From Andrena cerasifolii (Eukaryota; Arthropoda; Insecta; Hymenoptera; Andrenidae): 64,000 nt of DNA. Of the stretch, positions 24,204 to 37,375 are shown in pieces. Location: assembly GCF_050908995.1 (NCBI RefSeq), contig NC_135130.1:10347001-10411000 (forward strand), in the 5' to 3' direction. Every line of letters starts with the position of its first letter. The stretch's first letter is position 1. Made by a program: the position numbers and the translations under genes. The notes below the pieces were generated by a model. The model ran no database searches and was not told the origin of the DNA. It saw nothing but the letters and a program-made list of their open reading frames with translations.

Positions 24204-24939
24204 CAGGGGAAGATCGCGAACCCGAAAATTCAAAAAATTCTGAAACTTTGTGGATGTGTAGAGAATTTTCTCCTGATTACAACGCATTTTTTGCTGCCCA
24301 AAATCACACTAAGGGGGTGAAATTAACCCCTGAAGATTCTGCTATTTTTCGATTTTATTTTCTAACTCGCAATCTGTAAGATATAGAAAAGAAATTTCAA
24401 GACAAAAGTTACTTCTTTTAATTAGATCTATCAAATGGTAAAAGTTTTATCAATTGTTTAAACGATTAGAAAAAAGTTATAAACAAAAATATCAATAATG
24501 TTTTTTAAAATTCGTTGTTTCAAAAGTGAAAATACAACGAAAGTTGAAATTGTATGGGGAAAAATATGGATTATGCTGTTTCATAATTATTTAAACATCC
24601 AGTTCAGATTTCATGTGAAACAACGAATTTTAGAAAACATTATTAATATTTTTGTTTATAACTTTTTTCTAATTCTTTAAACAATTGATAAAATTTTTAC
24701 CATTTGATAGATCTAATTAAAAGTAGTAACTTTTGTCGTGAAATTTCTTTTCTACATCTTACAGATTGCGAGTTAGAAAATAAAATCGAAAAATAGCCGA
24801 ATCTTCGGGGGTTAATTTCACCCCCTTAGTGTGATTTTGGGCAGCAAACAAAATTGCGTTGTAATCAGGAGAAAATTCTCTACATATCCACAAAGTTTCA
24901 GAATTTTTTGAATTTTCGGGTTCGCGAAATCTTCCCTTG
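24204..24939. mobile_element. fold-back transposon with long terminal inverted repeats
   Basis: Two arms of about 315-325 bases (24204-24521 and 24616-24939) are inverted copies of each other with only occasional mismatches and small gaps, around a loop of about 94 bases. The ends read CAGGGGAAGAT on the left and CAAGGGAAGAT on the right, read inward, followed by CGCGAACCCGAAAATTC in both. Both arms carry the motif AGGGGGTGAAATTAACCCC. A 3-bp TCA flanks each side, a possible but weak target duplication. No coding capacity was seen. This is a non-autonomous fold-back or MITE-type element. The high arm identity suggests a fairly recent insertion or arm-to-arm conversion. Confidence 0.85.
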
Positions 24940-26075
24940 TCAGCGTTATTTCCTAAAATGAGAAATTTCCTTCCTTTTAACCGTAATTATTGCCTATTGT
25001 CGAAGGCGAGCGGCTCGAGACGTATCTCCGTGATAAATGAAATTAAACGACCTTCGATGCTCCAGTTCCGGCTAGGTAGACAACGGTTCGTGAACCGAGA
25101 AAGTTAAGCCGGTCGGTTCCTCTCGTTATAAGGCGTAATTCCCAGGGATGAACGCGCTGGCAAATCTTTGATCACCACGTCGGTTTAGCGTGGGCAAAAG
25201 TTCGGGCCTATTATGTCTACTTCCTTCGCCGGCAGCTTTCATCGTGTAAGCGTGTTTCGAAGGATGGTTTAATCTGCCGATCAGCCATGGTGGCTCCAGG
25301 ATGCCGCGTTCAAACTTTAAGCAAACTTCAGCCAAAGCGGCGCAACTGCCTCTTAATAGAGCCTTTTCGAGCTCACTACCTACGGAACTTTGCGTCCTTC
25401 CTGGCTCCCAGGTACCCGCCCGTGCCAGAACCCACGTTCCGAACTTGTCCCCTTCATAATTTATGCGTCCCTCACGCTTCGGACATCGAGCTGCCGAGCG
25501 TCGCCTCGCGCGTGCTAATTCCCGCCACTTAAATGGCACCTGTACCGTTGCGCTCCTAAGAAAATATCTCCACGATCGGAGATGCACGCAGGGACACGGG
25601 ACATAGCTCTGAATACTCCAAGCTTCTGCAATCTCGCTCGTACGATTTACTTAGAGAACTGCGGCGCTCTCTACTTAATTTCATAATCCCAGATCACCGG
25701 GGACGCGATACTCGCGAGCAGATTACCGTAAGCCGCTAAAAATTCCGCGGCATCGTCTCGCCAGAATAAAACTGCGCCACTGAATGGCCGGATGCTTAGC
25801 GCGCAAGTAGTAATCCGTGAAATTGCCGCGACGGGATCCCACAGTTACAGTTCCGTTGAGCGCGACAGGTTCGATCGGCCATCAGTTTCCATGGCAAGAC
25901 GTCACGGGGATCTGATGGAAAAGCAACAATGCCGGGGCACGCTTTCCCCCGCGGATCTCGCGGCTGCGAGTTAAATTATTTTCCACTCGACGAAGCGTGC
26001 TCCCCGTCGTTGCTGGCGATGGAACAAAAAAATGCCAACCCCCGGCTCGCCTTCCCCTCTCCTCTTTCTCCTCCC

Positions 26076-26077
<2 letters not shown>
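24940..26077. other. non-coding stretch, no gene recognised
   Basis: The minus-strand 153-codon frame at 25126-25587 has no recognisable domain. Nothing else is supportable. Confidence 0.45.

Positions 26078-26109
<32 letters not shown>
26078..26109. repeat. (CT)16 microsatellite
   Basis: Sixteen perfect CT units follow a C/T-rich lead-in from about 26052. On the minus strand this is a GAGAG tract, the known binding motif of GAGA factor in insects. The DNA to the right (26110-26480) is CpG-rich and contains a CCAAT at about 26153. A regulatory role is only a possibility. Confidence 0.95.
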
Positions 26110-26114
<5 letters not shown>

Positions 26115-27821
26115 CCTCGGTGATTTCTTGCAGTGTTTCGTGCTCGTTCCCGCCCAATGGCTTCATATTTCGATTGAATCCCCGCACGACGAGACAGTGG
26201 GGCGACGATTTATCGACTGTCGGGCGGACGCCCCGCGTTTCACGCTCCCGCGCTTCTTACCAGCGAGCCACTCTACATTTTTAACATCTCTCGACAGCTT
26301 CCGAATACGATCGACGCTCGCTCCGGTCCGCGAGCCCTCGCGGACACCCGGGTACGTGCCGCTCGCTCGACTTCTCTCAGGCTCGTCGATAAATTTGGCA
26401 CACCGTCCGCTCTTTCGATTAAAGTGTCACTCGTCCTCGGTGAAATATCGGCAACAGGGCCCCGCCGGCTCGGACATTTAACGCGCGGCGTGCCCGCGCG
26501 TACGTGAATTTTTAAACAGGTCCTGATCCAAGATAAACATCGCTCGGCAGGCTCCAGTGCTCTTGGAAGATCGCGTCACGCGCGCGGTCACGATGCTGCA
26601 AGCTCAGCAACGCCGGGGGATCAAGAATCAATGACACTATATATTTCGGTCCTTCCTCCCGTCCTCCTCCATTTTTTTTTTATTTTACATTTATGGAACT
26701 CGGTCACGCGGAATGGCCATTTTTATTCCAGCAAGTCAGCGTCATTTCTGAACAGCCTTGTTTCCTTTCCAGCGGAGACGGCAAACTCCCGGCTCCCGCA
26801 TAACTCACATCGACCCCTTCGCGAGGGAAGTTTTCTCTCACAATACCTCAGAACACAGTGCCGGAGGGGGGAAGGGCGAAGGAGGGTGGCAATAAGAAAT
26901 CCCGTAGTTTTTGCGAGTCAGTCAGCCGCCTGTGCGAAAGGGTCACGCGAAATGAAATTTCAGTCGGGTCAGACAAAGGGGAGAGTCGACGTCTGATAAT
27001 GGTTGACAGGAACGGTGACAATATACTCCCGGGATATGAGAAATGTACTCTTGCTTCAGCCGGCGGATGCTAGATTTCACGTTGTTTCGCGTCGACCCGT
27101 TTGTCGTTCAAATTTTTTGCGTACTCGCTCTGACGTAACGACATCGTGATTAATTGACCGCGACGAGTTCGTTAAAGTAATCATTACGTTGCCTGAGCCA
27201 GCATCGCGTTTAATTAACTCGGAATTTCGGCCCGCTGACAGGATAGTGGCCGCAATTTCTCGTTACTAGGACCGACTACGGATGCCGCGAGAACTGTTGC
27301 TTGAAAATAGTCTGGCATCATCTGATTAGTTTGGAAGTGCGGTTTCAATGTTTGTCCTGCCATGTCCAGCGACCGCTCGCCTCGTTCCTGGGGCGGGTTT
27401 GCAAGGGAACAAATTATTCCGCTTGAATCTGTCGACCTGTCCTGAGGATTTTTCGCCGTCCCACTTCCGGCGGCTTCGCTTCGCGCACCAAAAACAGCAG
27501 CCCCTCGCAAGGAGGCGAAATACCGACACGAAGTTTCAGCAGCCCCTACTTCGAGGTGGAACCACCGCGACACACCGAATTCCTGTTCCTCCCGATTCTA
27601 GGACGACGAATCTCCACCCCGAAAATCGCGGCAGCCTCGCGATAAGCAAATCACTGGCGCGAGGGTGGCGGTTTTACGTTTCGAGATCGTGACGCCTCTT
27701 TTTCTCGGGAAAACGACGATTCGCGAATGCGTTTCTACGGCCACCTGACTGCGGGGATTTTATTCCCGGTGCAGAATAAGGTTTCTTCATAATATAATTT
27801 GAATTTCGACCGTATAAATTG
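26110..27821. other. non-coding stretch, no gene recognised
   Basis: CpG-rich at 26110-26480 and G-rich at 26860-26890. No coding, RNA or mobile sequence was recognised. Confidence 0.45.
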
Positions 27822-28511
27822 TTCTAATTGGAAGAGATGATTTCGGCGCACTAGCACAGCCAAGCTGAATCAGAGAGTTCTATTAGAAACGCTACATATG
27901 ATTAAACAACCGAGCGTAAATCTCAGGTATGAAACAAATAAAATACAGGACTGTTACGCAACCATATTGAAGGGGTAATGCCTTATGATATAGTCCTTCT
28001 ATTAGAATTTTCGTTTCTATATTTCTTTTCTATATTTCTTTTCTATAGTTTCACCATTATTACATATTACTGTCAACGTTATGTAATTATATCTTTGGAC
28101 ACCTATGAGTGATGGATTTTTACCACATAAGCAATAATTGGTGGTATTATGGCAGTATGGTTGTGAGGTTTGGAGTTTCGTTGGTCCAATTTATTTCAAA
28201 ATCTTTAACGTTCATCGCTTTTGGCATCGTTTTGGCCGCACTCTGGTTTCCCCTCTAGTTGCTCTTGCCTTGTGTTTACTGTTTACCTCAGTCACCGTTC
28301 AACCGACTCGCACGTCACACGTTTCTAGGAAACGCCTATTATTGCATAAAAGCATACGCAGTGTTCTTCCGTTATCTAACTTTCCTTGAAAATGGTCACA
28401 ACCACTGACCGAAACATTGGAATTTGATAATTCTCAAAATTGCACAATAGCTTTTATTTAATTACTTAATTGCCCGAACCAGTGCGCCGAAATCATCTCG
28501 TCTAATTAGAA
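27822..28511. mobile_element. 690-bp element with 33-bp terminal inverted repeats
   Basis: The left end at 27822-27854 and right end at 28479-28511 are inverted repeats matching at 30 of 33 positions. The shared core is GAGATGATTTCGGCGCACT. Inside, a 13-bp tandem (CTATATTTCTTTT) lies at about 28018-28048. The internal plus-strand frame at 28138-28389 shows no transposase motif. This is probably a non-autonomous DNA transposon. The outer boundary and target duplication are not clear, and the superfamily is not assigned. Confidence 0.6.
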
Positions 28512-30437
28512 TAAAGTTTCTACCTTGGGAAAAATTTGATGCTCGAGAAATGTCTACTCGGTTTGAATTTTTGAATTCCTGGGTAGATCAAAGCCCTTTT
28601 CCCTTTGACGCCAATCAAAGAAGCAAACAATTGACTTTCCATCGTCCCGCTTTGTTTAAAGAGTTTAAACCGCTTGCGCCGAAGGGAGACTCGCCCGTCT
28701 CGCTGCATTGCCAATCGCGCAGGAACGAGCATTACATACATTTTTCATCACCGAGTGGCGTTTCCACCCGCGGAAAATATGAAAAGCGGCAGGAATTCCG
28801 TGCCTCGGCGCGATTGCCGTCTGCCTCGACCGCCCCCTTACTACTTGAGCGGTACACGCGCCTACCTTTTGATCTCGTCCCTCTTATCCCGTCTACGCGT
28901 CGCGCTCTCTTCCCTTCTCGCCGCCCATCCAGCCATTCGGCGTCGAAGTCCTAGCACGTAGAAAAGCCACTGTCGGCAGACATCCGCGAACGTCAATGAC
29001 CGTGAACGGCGCCTCCGCAATTTTGCACTTTCCTTCCGGCCTCTTGAGTCGCGGCGTTTTCTTAGCTCCCCCGGCCATTCAGGCGCGCCTGCCTGCGGTC
29101 CACGTCCGTACACCCACGGCGTTATCCGGAGCAGATTCGAATTGCCGGGTACCTCGGGCAGCGTCTTCTGGGAGTCGTTCTCCCTCCGTATCGCTGATGC
29201 CCGCGGCCACGCTACGGCTATCTGCAAAAGTTTTCCCTCGGTTTGCCACTTTTCCGCCGCGTCCGACGAGACACCGAGGGAACTTTGAAGGCAGCGTGCT
29301 TCCAGGGGCAGCGTGGCGATTAGAGCCAAAGGTGATCAGGGGTTTGGACGCTGGTCCCTGGGTTCTGGTGTCCGATCGATTTAATACGTCGCTTGCTGGC
29401 GATAAGACAGCGGCGACGGAGGAAATAAACAAGTAGATGCCACGTGTAAGAGTCAGACGGAAAAGAGGTTGGTCGAGCACGAGATAGGAGTTACTAGGTA
29501 CGGATAACTCATAACTTCCACGTTCGCAATATGAAGGCGGCTGCAAGAGGGGTCACGACGAAATGGAGCGCCCAGTGTTACCGGATCGAGAAGAAGCAGG
29601 CTGAAGGGTGCTTTCTGAATTACATACGGACGAACGGAGTCGGTAGACCGGAATTCTCTGGCGCCTCGTCCCGTCCCTCCCCTTTCTCCGAGCTCGTTCT
29701 TTTTTATTTTCCGTCCGACGAGCGATTCCCAAGCTGTATTACAACTTGGGAGAGGGAGAACGGCGACGAAGGGAATGGAAGAGCCGGGGGACGAAGGACA
29801 GACATAGGGGAAATTCAGGGGTATTGTGAAGGATATGTACGTACAGCGGAAAATTCAAACAGCCGAGAAACAGGGGTGTGTTGAGTCGACCGTCACCGTT
29901 CTGATGATGAACCGAGAAGATACGATCGTTCGACGTTGGTGTCTACGTGGACAGGGGTCGAAATACTCGAGACGATGTAGACACAAAAATTAAGTTCCGG
30001 AATTAAGATCGGATCACGGTCACGAGGAATTGCTCTGCCCGCCTCGGCCGCTTCAGCATTATTTCAGTGGAACAACCAGACATTTCACGGACACCCTGTA
30101 CGTGCACAGACAAATACGCCATGCAAGCGCGCAAGCACGCATATCTACGAGGAAGCGGGACAATAGCGGAGGAACAGGGGTCCTATTTTATGGCGGCGAC
30201 GCAAGTTTATTCAGGCGACAGCGAAAATGAGATACCGGTAGTCCATCCGTGCAGTCTGTCAGTGACCCTCCTTCCGTCGGCGATTTAAAAGCAACACGAT
30301 CGATTTACGAGATGTTTCCCAGATACTACGTGAATTTCCAACGTGAATATTGCTCGCAGTTCATAATGAAAGCGTAGCTTCCGTTCGCTTTTTCTCAAAC
30401 GAGACACAGTGTGCTCGAGTGACCCTTCGTAATTATA
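28512..30437. other. non-coding stretch, no gene recognised
   Basis: GC-rich at 28660-29400. The overlapping frames of 130-155 codons on both strands across 28550-29546 are arginine- and serine-rich and have no recognisable domain. Nothing else is supportable. Confidence 0.45.
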
Positions 30438-30785
30438 ATGTCGGGTAAATAGAAGAGTACGTAATATGTCAGACAAGTAGAATAGTATATACTATGTCAG
30501 ACAAGTAGAATAGTATATATGTCGGGCAAGTAGAATAGTATATACTATGTCAGACAAGTAGAATAGTATATACTATGTCAGACAAGTAGAATAGTATATA
30601 CTATGTCAGACAAGTAGAATAGTATATATGTCGGGCAAGTAGAATAGTATGTAATATGTCAGACAAGCAGAATAGTATGCAATAAGTCGGACAAGTAGAA
30701 TAATATGTAATAAGTCGGGCAAGTAGAATAGTATGCAGTATATCGGGCAAGTAGAATAGTGCATAATATGTCTGAAACGCAGAAG
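30438..30785. repeat. 28-bp tandem repeat array, about 13 units
   Basis: Thirteen head-to-tail units of 24-30 bases read ATGTCAGACAAGTAGAATAG followed by TATATACT. Units towards the right are more diverged (TCGGGCAAG, AATAAGTC). The junction ATAGTATATACTAT is a 14-bp palindrome. Minus-strand frames reading LPDI/YYSTCP repeats are products of the array and not genes. Diverged copies continue to about 30905 (GCAAGCCGAATAAGC, then CACTGGTCGGACAGAT). The unit is related to repeats at 32.6, 37.1, 42.2, 46.3, 48.0 and 50.9 kb. Confidence 0.95.
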
Positions 30786-30905
30786 AAAGCATTGATCGCG
30801 CAATCAGGATAGTAATCGTTTAGCAAGCCGAATAAGCTTATCACTGGTCGGACAGATACAGTCCCAGTGTGACGCAAACTGTCGGTCCGTGACTATTAAT
30901 ATCAC

Positions 30906-32589
30906 TCGGCCATCGTAAATACTGGCGTCATGTACAGCACGTACCTACGTGTCTCGCTCGACCAGCACGGATCACCTGCCGTTTTACGTAACGTAAAGAT
31001 TGCCCTTGTAGAAGCCCTCCACATCCGGCCAGTTTCTTCCCCAGAATATATAGAAAACAGAAGGGCCACTTCGTTTCAGGAATCCATCGTCGAGCGAAGG
31101 GGAAGTGGATCGAGGACATCCATCGTTCGCTGGACCTTGCAAATATTCTTCGCTGCCCCGGCAAGACCTCCACGGATATGATCTCGCTGAAAGTCTCGCC
31201 GGGATCCCTTTTCAAACAATCCAGCGAGCTCCAGATCCGCCGTATCATCGGATTCCAGGAGTGTTGGTGGTTGTAGCGCGTAATATATCCGTGCTATAGC
31301 CACGCGATGCTCCGAATGGAAATTCGCGGAGCGGCTTTTCCACCGAGTTTCATATATGCGGGCCACTTTCTAAGTAATAAACCTCACAAGTGAAATTCGT
31401 TGCCGTTGTTTTCCCGCTCGAAAGCCGCGTTACCTTTAAGGGAATTCTTACCGCGCTTCCCCGCTCCTCGCGACCGGAAACGACTGGCAATTTTCGAATT
31501 AAACTTCCGCGGGGGTATAGCGGGAATTTCCATACGAATCTTGGAAAGTTGGGTGGCGCGATCCTCGCGTTCACGGATCTCCAGGGTCGTTGGCGATAGA
31601 AAAGTACCTTTGTCCCTGGTTACGTACACAGCGCCGCGCCGCCAGTTTTCTGGGCGGGCACCGTTTAATGAGCTCGTTAATTTCTCGCCACGCGCCAAAT
31701 CTGCTTGCCTATTAAAATTCTAACGAATATCTCGAGCGGAATCCGCCCAGGACAATGCGCCCGCCGGGACAATTGTTTTCCATAAAACCAGCTAAATCTG
31801 ATACAACGTGGCCGCGGGCGGCGGTCTCTCCTCCTATTCCTCATCTTTCTCCGGCGCCGGGCGTCGAGCGGCAAGCGAATAAAGACAGAGACTCGCGGGC
31901 GACACGTTTCCCGCCAGTTAATTAAATTTTCTGACACGCCTCCGCACCTTTGACCGGTCGCAATTAAAACTTATAGCTCGCGGAAAGTTTCCGAACGGTG
32001 TACAGCTGGCACTCGGATCATCCCGCGATCCCAGCCACCAGGGAAATTAATTGGTTCCACCGTGGCTGCGCAGACTCGACCGCGGATACCCCGTAGTGGT
32101 CCGGCCCGGCATTTTCTCCGCCGACCGAGGGGTGGCTTCGCAATCCCCGTCTCGCCCCTCCTCACCCGCTACACCCTGTCAAGACGTTTCGAGGATCAGC
32201 GCCTCGAGGCTGGATTGAAATTATTGCGACCGTGCGGAGAACGTTATACGGCTTGCACCGCGACTACACCCAACGATCTACAAGATATAAAGCGTTCGTT
32301 CTAACCGTGAAATACTGGCACCCGTACGTGCGGCGGGATCAATTCTTTAGAGATTTGCATAAAGGTGGATAGCCAGAAGTCCTCTACGCCGACAAAACAT
32401 TCTCGTTTTATCGGAGAACGATATTTTACTGGGCAGGCAACGATCCTGTGTAGTTTCGAGGATGAAGTCGTTTAGTACAAAGGACGCTACGGAAAGGAAC
32501 GGTGACCGTTCTGGGTGGTTGTAAATGGGATTGAAAACTATCGGCGGGAGTAAAACGAAACTAACAATGCTGGAACCCCTGCGATCAAT
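30906..32589. other. non-coding stretch, no gene recognised
   Basis: CpG-rich in 31380-31700 and 32030-32220. Open frames are short and carry no recognised motif. Confidence 0.45.
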
Positions 32590-32665
32590 CAAGTAGAACA
32601 GGATCTTTAGTCACCAGACAACTGAGGCAAGAGCCACACTGATCGAATAAGTAGTACAGGTAAAC
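32589..32665. repeat. degenerate copies of the 28-30-bp repeat family
   Basis: Contains CAAGTAGAACAGG and, about 55 bases later, AATAAGTAGTACAGG. These match the AAGTAGAATAGG core of the tandem array at 30.4 kb in the same orientation. Confidence 0.4.
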
Positions 32666-35600
32666 GCGTAGCGAGTCTGTGCAGGAGAATGGAAGGATGT
32701 AGATGATGTTCTAACCGGGAAGGAGAATTATCACCTCCGCGGACCAGCATCGAAACATTCGACCAAATGCGGACACTCGTAACGAATAAACGCTTGCGTT
32801 TTCGCGAGGGAACACGATGGGTCGCGCTATTGGCGCGGCATTACCGTCACGGGGACGCCCGTAAACATTAATTCCATCTCCTGCTCACCCCCGTAAATCC
32901 AGTTAGAACGGTGAACGAAATGCAACAGCGAAGACCGAGTTCGCGACAATGCATCCCCGCTCTCTGCGCCGTGCAATTCAATCTCATTTGCATCGGTAGC
33001 CTTGAAAAGGAGTCTCCTCGCTCCGCGTGACGGCGACTGTTGCCCGGTAACGGGACCTTCGAGTCCCGCCACCCTTAGCCACGATCCGCCGAGGTTACGG
33101 ACGCAGTGGAAGGCCGGAGGAGGTCGAATGAAAAATGGAATTGCAAACGAAGGAGCAGGCTTCGGGATCCTTTCGTCCTTCCGGCGCCAGGCGCGCTTGT
33201 ATCGCCGGCCGTGTACTTTTGTTCGCGGCCCTCCGCCACTACGACCATTCTCTCTGCCCGCTATGCTAAAATCTCCGCCATAATTGTTATGCAAACTGCC
33301 CGTTGAATAATGCAGCGCGCGAAATTCATACGTGCCGCGCTCGCGCACTTCTGCCCGCTACCGCCGTATCAAATAATTTTATAGCCTGTTTTAATAATTA
33401 ATAAAGCTCCCCCAAAAGTATGCTGCCAGCAACTGTCTTCCTACACCCGCGGGGACGAGGCGTGCGCCGGCGATCCATGAGCCCGGGAGGTGTGTACCTT
33501 TTTTGCCCTGTCTTTGCGGTGAAAAGGGACGAGACGCTTCCTACCGGGCCGAGTGTTTGCGCGAGCTTTCCCGACGCTTTATACTGTGGCAGGATAATGG
33601 CATACAGAAACAGGAGTAACGCTGCGCCGAAACAACGGTTATTTCGCTGGCTGTTTGACGCTCGGCTCTGCCTGACCGAGGACTTGTTTCACCTCAGTCC
33701 ATGCTGTTATTCATCCCGCACCAAGTCGATGAATCGCGCGATTAATCTTAATATCGTCGGACCGGCACAAGCGTCCGGAGTGTCCGGATAATACTACTCA
33801 TATTTCACGATGAACGGCCTGCGGGCGAGCGCTTTTATTTGCGGACAAACGTATCGTGTCACTTCGACCGGCTTACTTTTGGCCTCCACTGTACATTTTA
33901 TAAATACTCGACGCGCAACGCTCGCCGTCCATCGAGGCCGTATGTACATCACATTTTACGCTCGCGCTGAAACAGACAAATAAATCACGTAGCGCCCACA
34001 GCGATACACCCCACTTGCGCGTATTTACGTCAGCGGGATTGATTTCGTAACGAATTTGTGGCGCGCCGAATGGCGGGCAAGAATTTTTCGGGAACCGGAG
34101 AGGATCCGATCCTAGGCATAATTGAAACCCGACCCACCTCTGGTCCCTAGATACGAAGTAGACGTTTCGCGTGCCAGTCGCGAATGCGTGGCTTCAACCT
34201 CCGTCAATTAATCCCCCGATTTTGCAGCTCGGCTGCACCCAGCTACGTCGCTCGTCGCTCGACCGCGAAAAATACGGGGTTTGAAGGAGCGACGAACGAG
34301 GATAATCTGGCGCGGTTTAGCGAGCAGCTTCCTTCGTTCTGACGCGTCAGCGCAACCCCAACACTCCGCGCCCTTCACCGCGAAGCGACGCGCTGATATT
34401 ATGCTCGATTAATTAACCGTGAAAATCCGACCGTGGCTGACTGTCGAGCGTCGTTTCGCGCGTTTAATTAGGCTTAGCCTTCCTTCGGTCCTCCCTCGAC
34501 CCACCACCCCGTTCTCAAGAGTCGCGAGAATCAAAGACGCGCGCTTGCAAAAAGTGGATCTATCTGATCGCGCTGGTTGAATGGCCGTCGCAGCTTTCGC
34601 CTCTGGCGTCGTCGATAACTCGCTAATGTCCTCGCTCCTTCTATCTTTCGGCAGAGTCGAGAGATTTCATTGTTCCTTAACGACCCACCGGTGAACGATC
34701 GTCATTGCCGCCCCACCGAGGTGCTCTTTTTTGGGAAATCGGGGTGGTGACTCCGCGTGTAGTCCTCGTCGGCTCAAGGGCATTGTCAAGGTGGGTAGTT
34801 GTTACACCTTTTATTCGAGGCTTCTAGATCCTAATGAACCGGAGGTTCAACTTAATACGCCCCGAGGGTTTCAGTAAGCTACCCTGCGGGCAGATATTTC
34901 GGACGCCTCACTTCCTATGAAACTGGATAGTCTTTAATTTCCACCGCCGACGTCTTTCCGGGAGCCTCCCAATTACTTCGAGTGCACTACAGCTTGCTTG
35001 CACTGAGGATGGCGCGGAGCTTTGCCGGTGGTCCTGGCGTATCAATTTCTTCGATCAATAGAAACTAACTCAGCAACTTCTCTGGCGATCAATTAACATA
35101 GCGGCTCGTAATCAACATTGTGTGCACAGCGCAACTATGTAGCTTGGGGTTGGCGCGAGATAAGATTTAAGATCAACAATGGTTGACGCGACGAACCCGT
35201 CGCAGTAAGATCACCTCCCTCCGACGATAAGAGCTGCGAATACCGCTTAATTCATCGACGCCTGGAACAATCGAGTCAGCAGATCTGCGACGATATATAA
35301 TAGTCGATTTCCGCTCGGAGCTTGGGACACTTTTATGGCAACACTTTCAGTAAATGAACACACAGGCTCGTTATCTCGTTATAATAATATCGTCGTGATT
35401 TCGACGGGACGGAGGGTCCAGTTTAAACGAAGCCCAAGATTTATCCCAGCTTCGATAGGATTAAAGATAATTGCTTAAACACCGAGCGATCCCGCACGCG
35501 ATAACGAGTGCGCACATTTCTATGATCGCGTTCCGATAATAGGCACGAACAGTTACCTTTATTGCCGCGATACTAGCTACGATTATTGCCGCGACAATGT

Positions 35601-36930
35601 TCGATACAATTCTTGCTCGACTTTCCACTGCTTTTATTGCCCCGCCGCATTTATCGCGCAGCTATTCTACTTTATCGCCGCCGACCTCGTATTTCTTCCC
35701 GCGCTTACGATTCCGCCGAAGCTTCCGCGTTGAAAAATTTCGTAATCCCGATGACGCCAGTTGTCCCCGCAACCATTCCCCATTAATTGGCGTTAAAAAT
35801 TTCAAGGGACATAGCGGAAGGAAGCACGTTCTCGCGGCACAAACCGCTCTCTGACTCGACGTCTACCAGTGCGAGAAGAAATTCCCGCGAATTCCACTTT
35901 CCATGCAAACTGCATTTCGGTTTAATCTGTTTATCGCTCTCCCTCCTCCAACAATTTGTTTGCTATAATGGCATACGTTTTGCATACCGTTCACGCTCGC
36001 GGTGTCTGCACTCGAAAGTACAGATTTTCAAGCCCCTACTTTGCTAGGGTGCTTCGACGAGATTTTCACTCGAAAGTTTTTGCGATGGTATTCGCGTGCC
36101 AATCAGCGCCCGGGCAATGAATACAATGTGTGCTAGAGTAAATGGCGCTACCGTTTCGTCGCGAACTTGCATCGATTCGATGTTATTAAAAGCGCAACCG
36201 TGTAGCGGCAAGTACCTAGCAGGCACAATGCTGGCGATGGTCGCCAGCGATGCGCAGTTTGTTTAACCAGATAATTAGTGCCCGCAGTTCGGAGCGGCGA
36301 CTGCGAATGAAAATGCAGTCAAACATTGCCGTAGAAATCAGGAAAGTTCCGCGAGCACCGGCCGCGCGAGTAATGAGCCCTAATGCATCGTGACGAATTT
36401 TAAGTTGACGCTTTTCTCCTGGCAAATTGCAGCTCGCACGATTCTCGTCGCTCTAACATAGAGGAATTCTTTCAGTCTTCAGACACGGGGCATTAAAGAA
36501 TTCCCACGTTAAACGAGCTGTTTAAAATCCAATCAGTTTATCGTTCCACTTTATTACCAGTCCGCGATGTTGAAATTAGGATTACGTTTTAATGATACAC
36601 GGCTGGGGTAATGAGACCGGGAAATTATTTGCAGAACTCCGCGGAAATTTAGCTTGGAAAGCGGTAGATTCTGTAACGCGTTCGTTCGTTAAAACGCGAC
36701 GGGGAAGCCGATCGATTCGTTTCACCCTGCGTTCGATGAAACACGGCACCCTTATAAGCGCGGGATTACCCACGCAACACGTAACTCTAGATCGCCCGGG
36801 TTAAAATGACAGAGAAGTTTTAAGCGCCAAAGTCAAACCTTGTGCTTCTGATGATGGTTTTGCAGACGGTGGTGGCGATCGGTTCACTCGAGCACAGCCG
36901 TGGGGCATAAAGATACGATTAGGTTTCTCT
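32666..36930. other. non-coding stretch, no gene recognised
   Basis: GC-rich at 32820-33330 and 34000-34420. The 173-codon minus-strand frame at 32827-33348 has no domain. The stretch 33800-35580 has essentially no open frame above 60 codons. No repeat or RNA gene was recognised. Confidence 0.5.
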
Positions 36931-37375
36931 ATGAGTCGAATAAGAGCGTTCATAGGTTATTGGTCAGGCAAATATATTGGAACAATCTCTATTGTGATAA
37001 GCGAAATGGCACAGTACTTGAGCGCGCAATTAGTAGGGGGCTGTATCCGTTCGCAGCGGTGCGGTACGTGCGATGCAAGTAGAATAGGTCAGTGCATGGC
37101 CCCACAAGCAAAGTAGACTCGTACGTAGTTCCGCCGACGATGTAACGCAGTTATAGAACAGTAGATAGTGTCGCAATGAGTGGAACGGGTCAGCGATTGG
37201 CCGGGCAATCGGGGGCAGAATCGCCGATCAGATAAGTGAAAAAGTGAAATAAGCATGTCACTGGCCGGACCAACAGAAATCCGGGCACTTACAAGCCGCG
37301 ATAGGATCTGCGCCGTCTGCGGCAGTGAAACGGGTCACTGACTACTCGGACATCAGGCGCATTTGTAACTCAAAG
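36931..37375. repeat. degenerate repeat block, 28-30-bp family
   Basis: Best units are CAAGTAGAATAGGTCAGTG at 37076 and GAGTGGAACGGGTCAGCG followed by ATTGGCCGGGC at 37179-37207. The second matches the reverse complement of the unit at 50935-50963 at 22 of 29 positions. Further fragments (CACTGGCCGGACCAA; GAAACGGGTCACTGACTAC) continue to about 37350. Small plus-strand frames across it are chance. Confidence 0.6.

Noticed and set aside
30601..30877. Minus-strand repeat peptides rich in Leu, Tyr and Cys
   Set aside because: Direct translation of the 28-bp tandem array in three frames.
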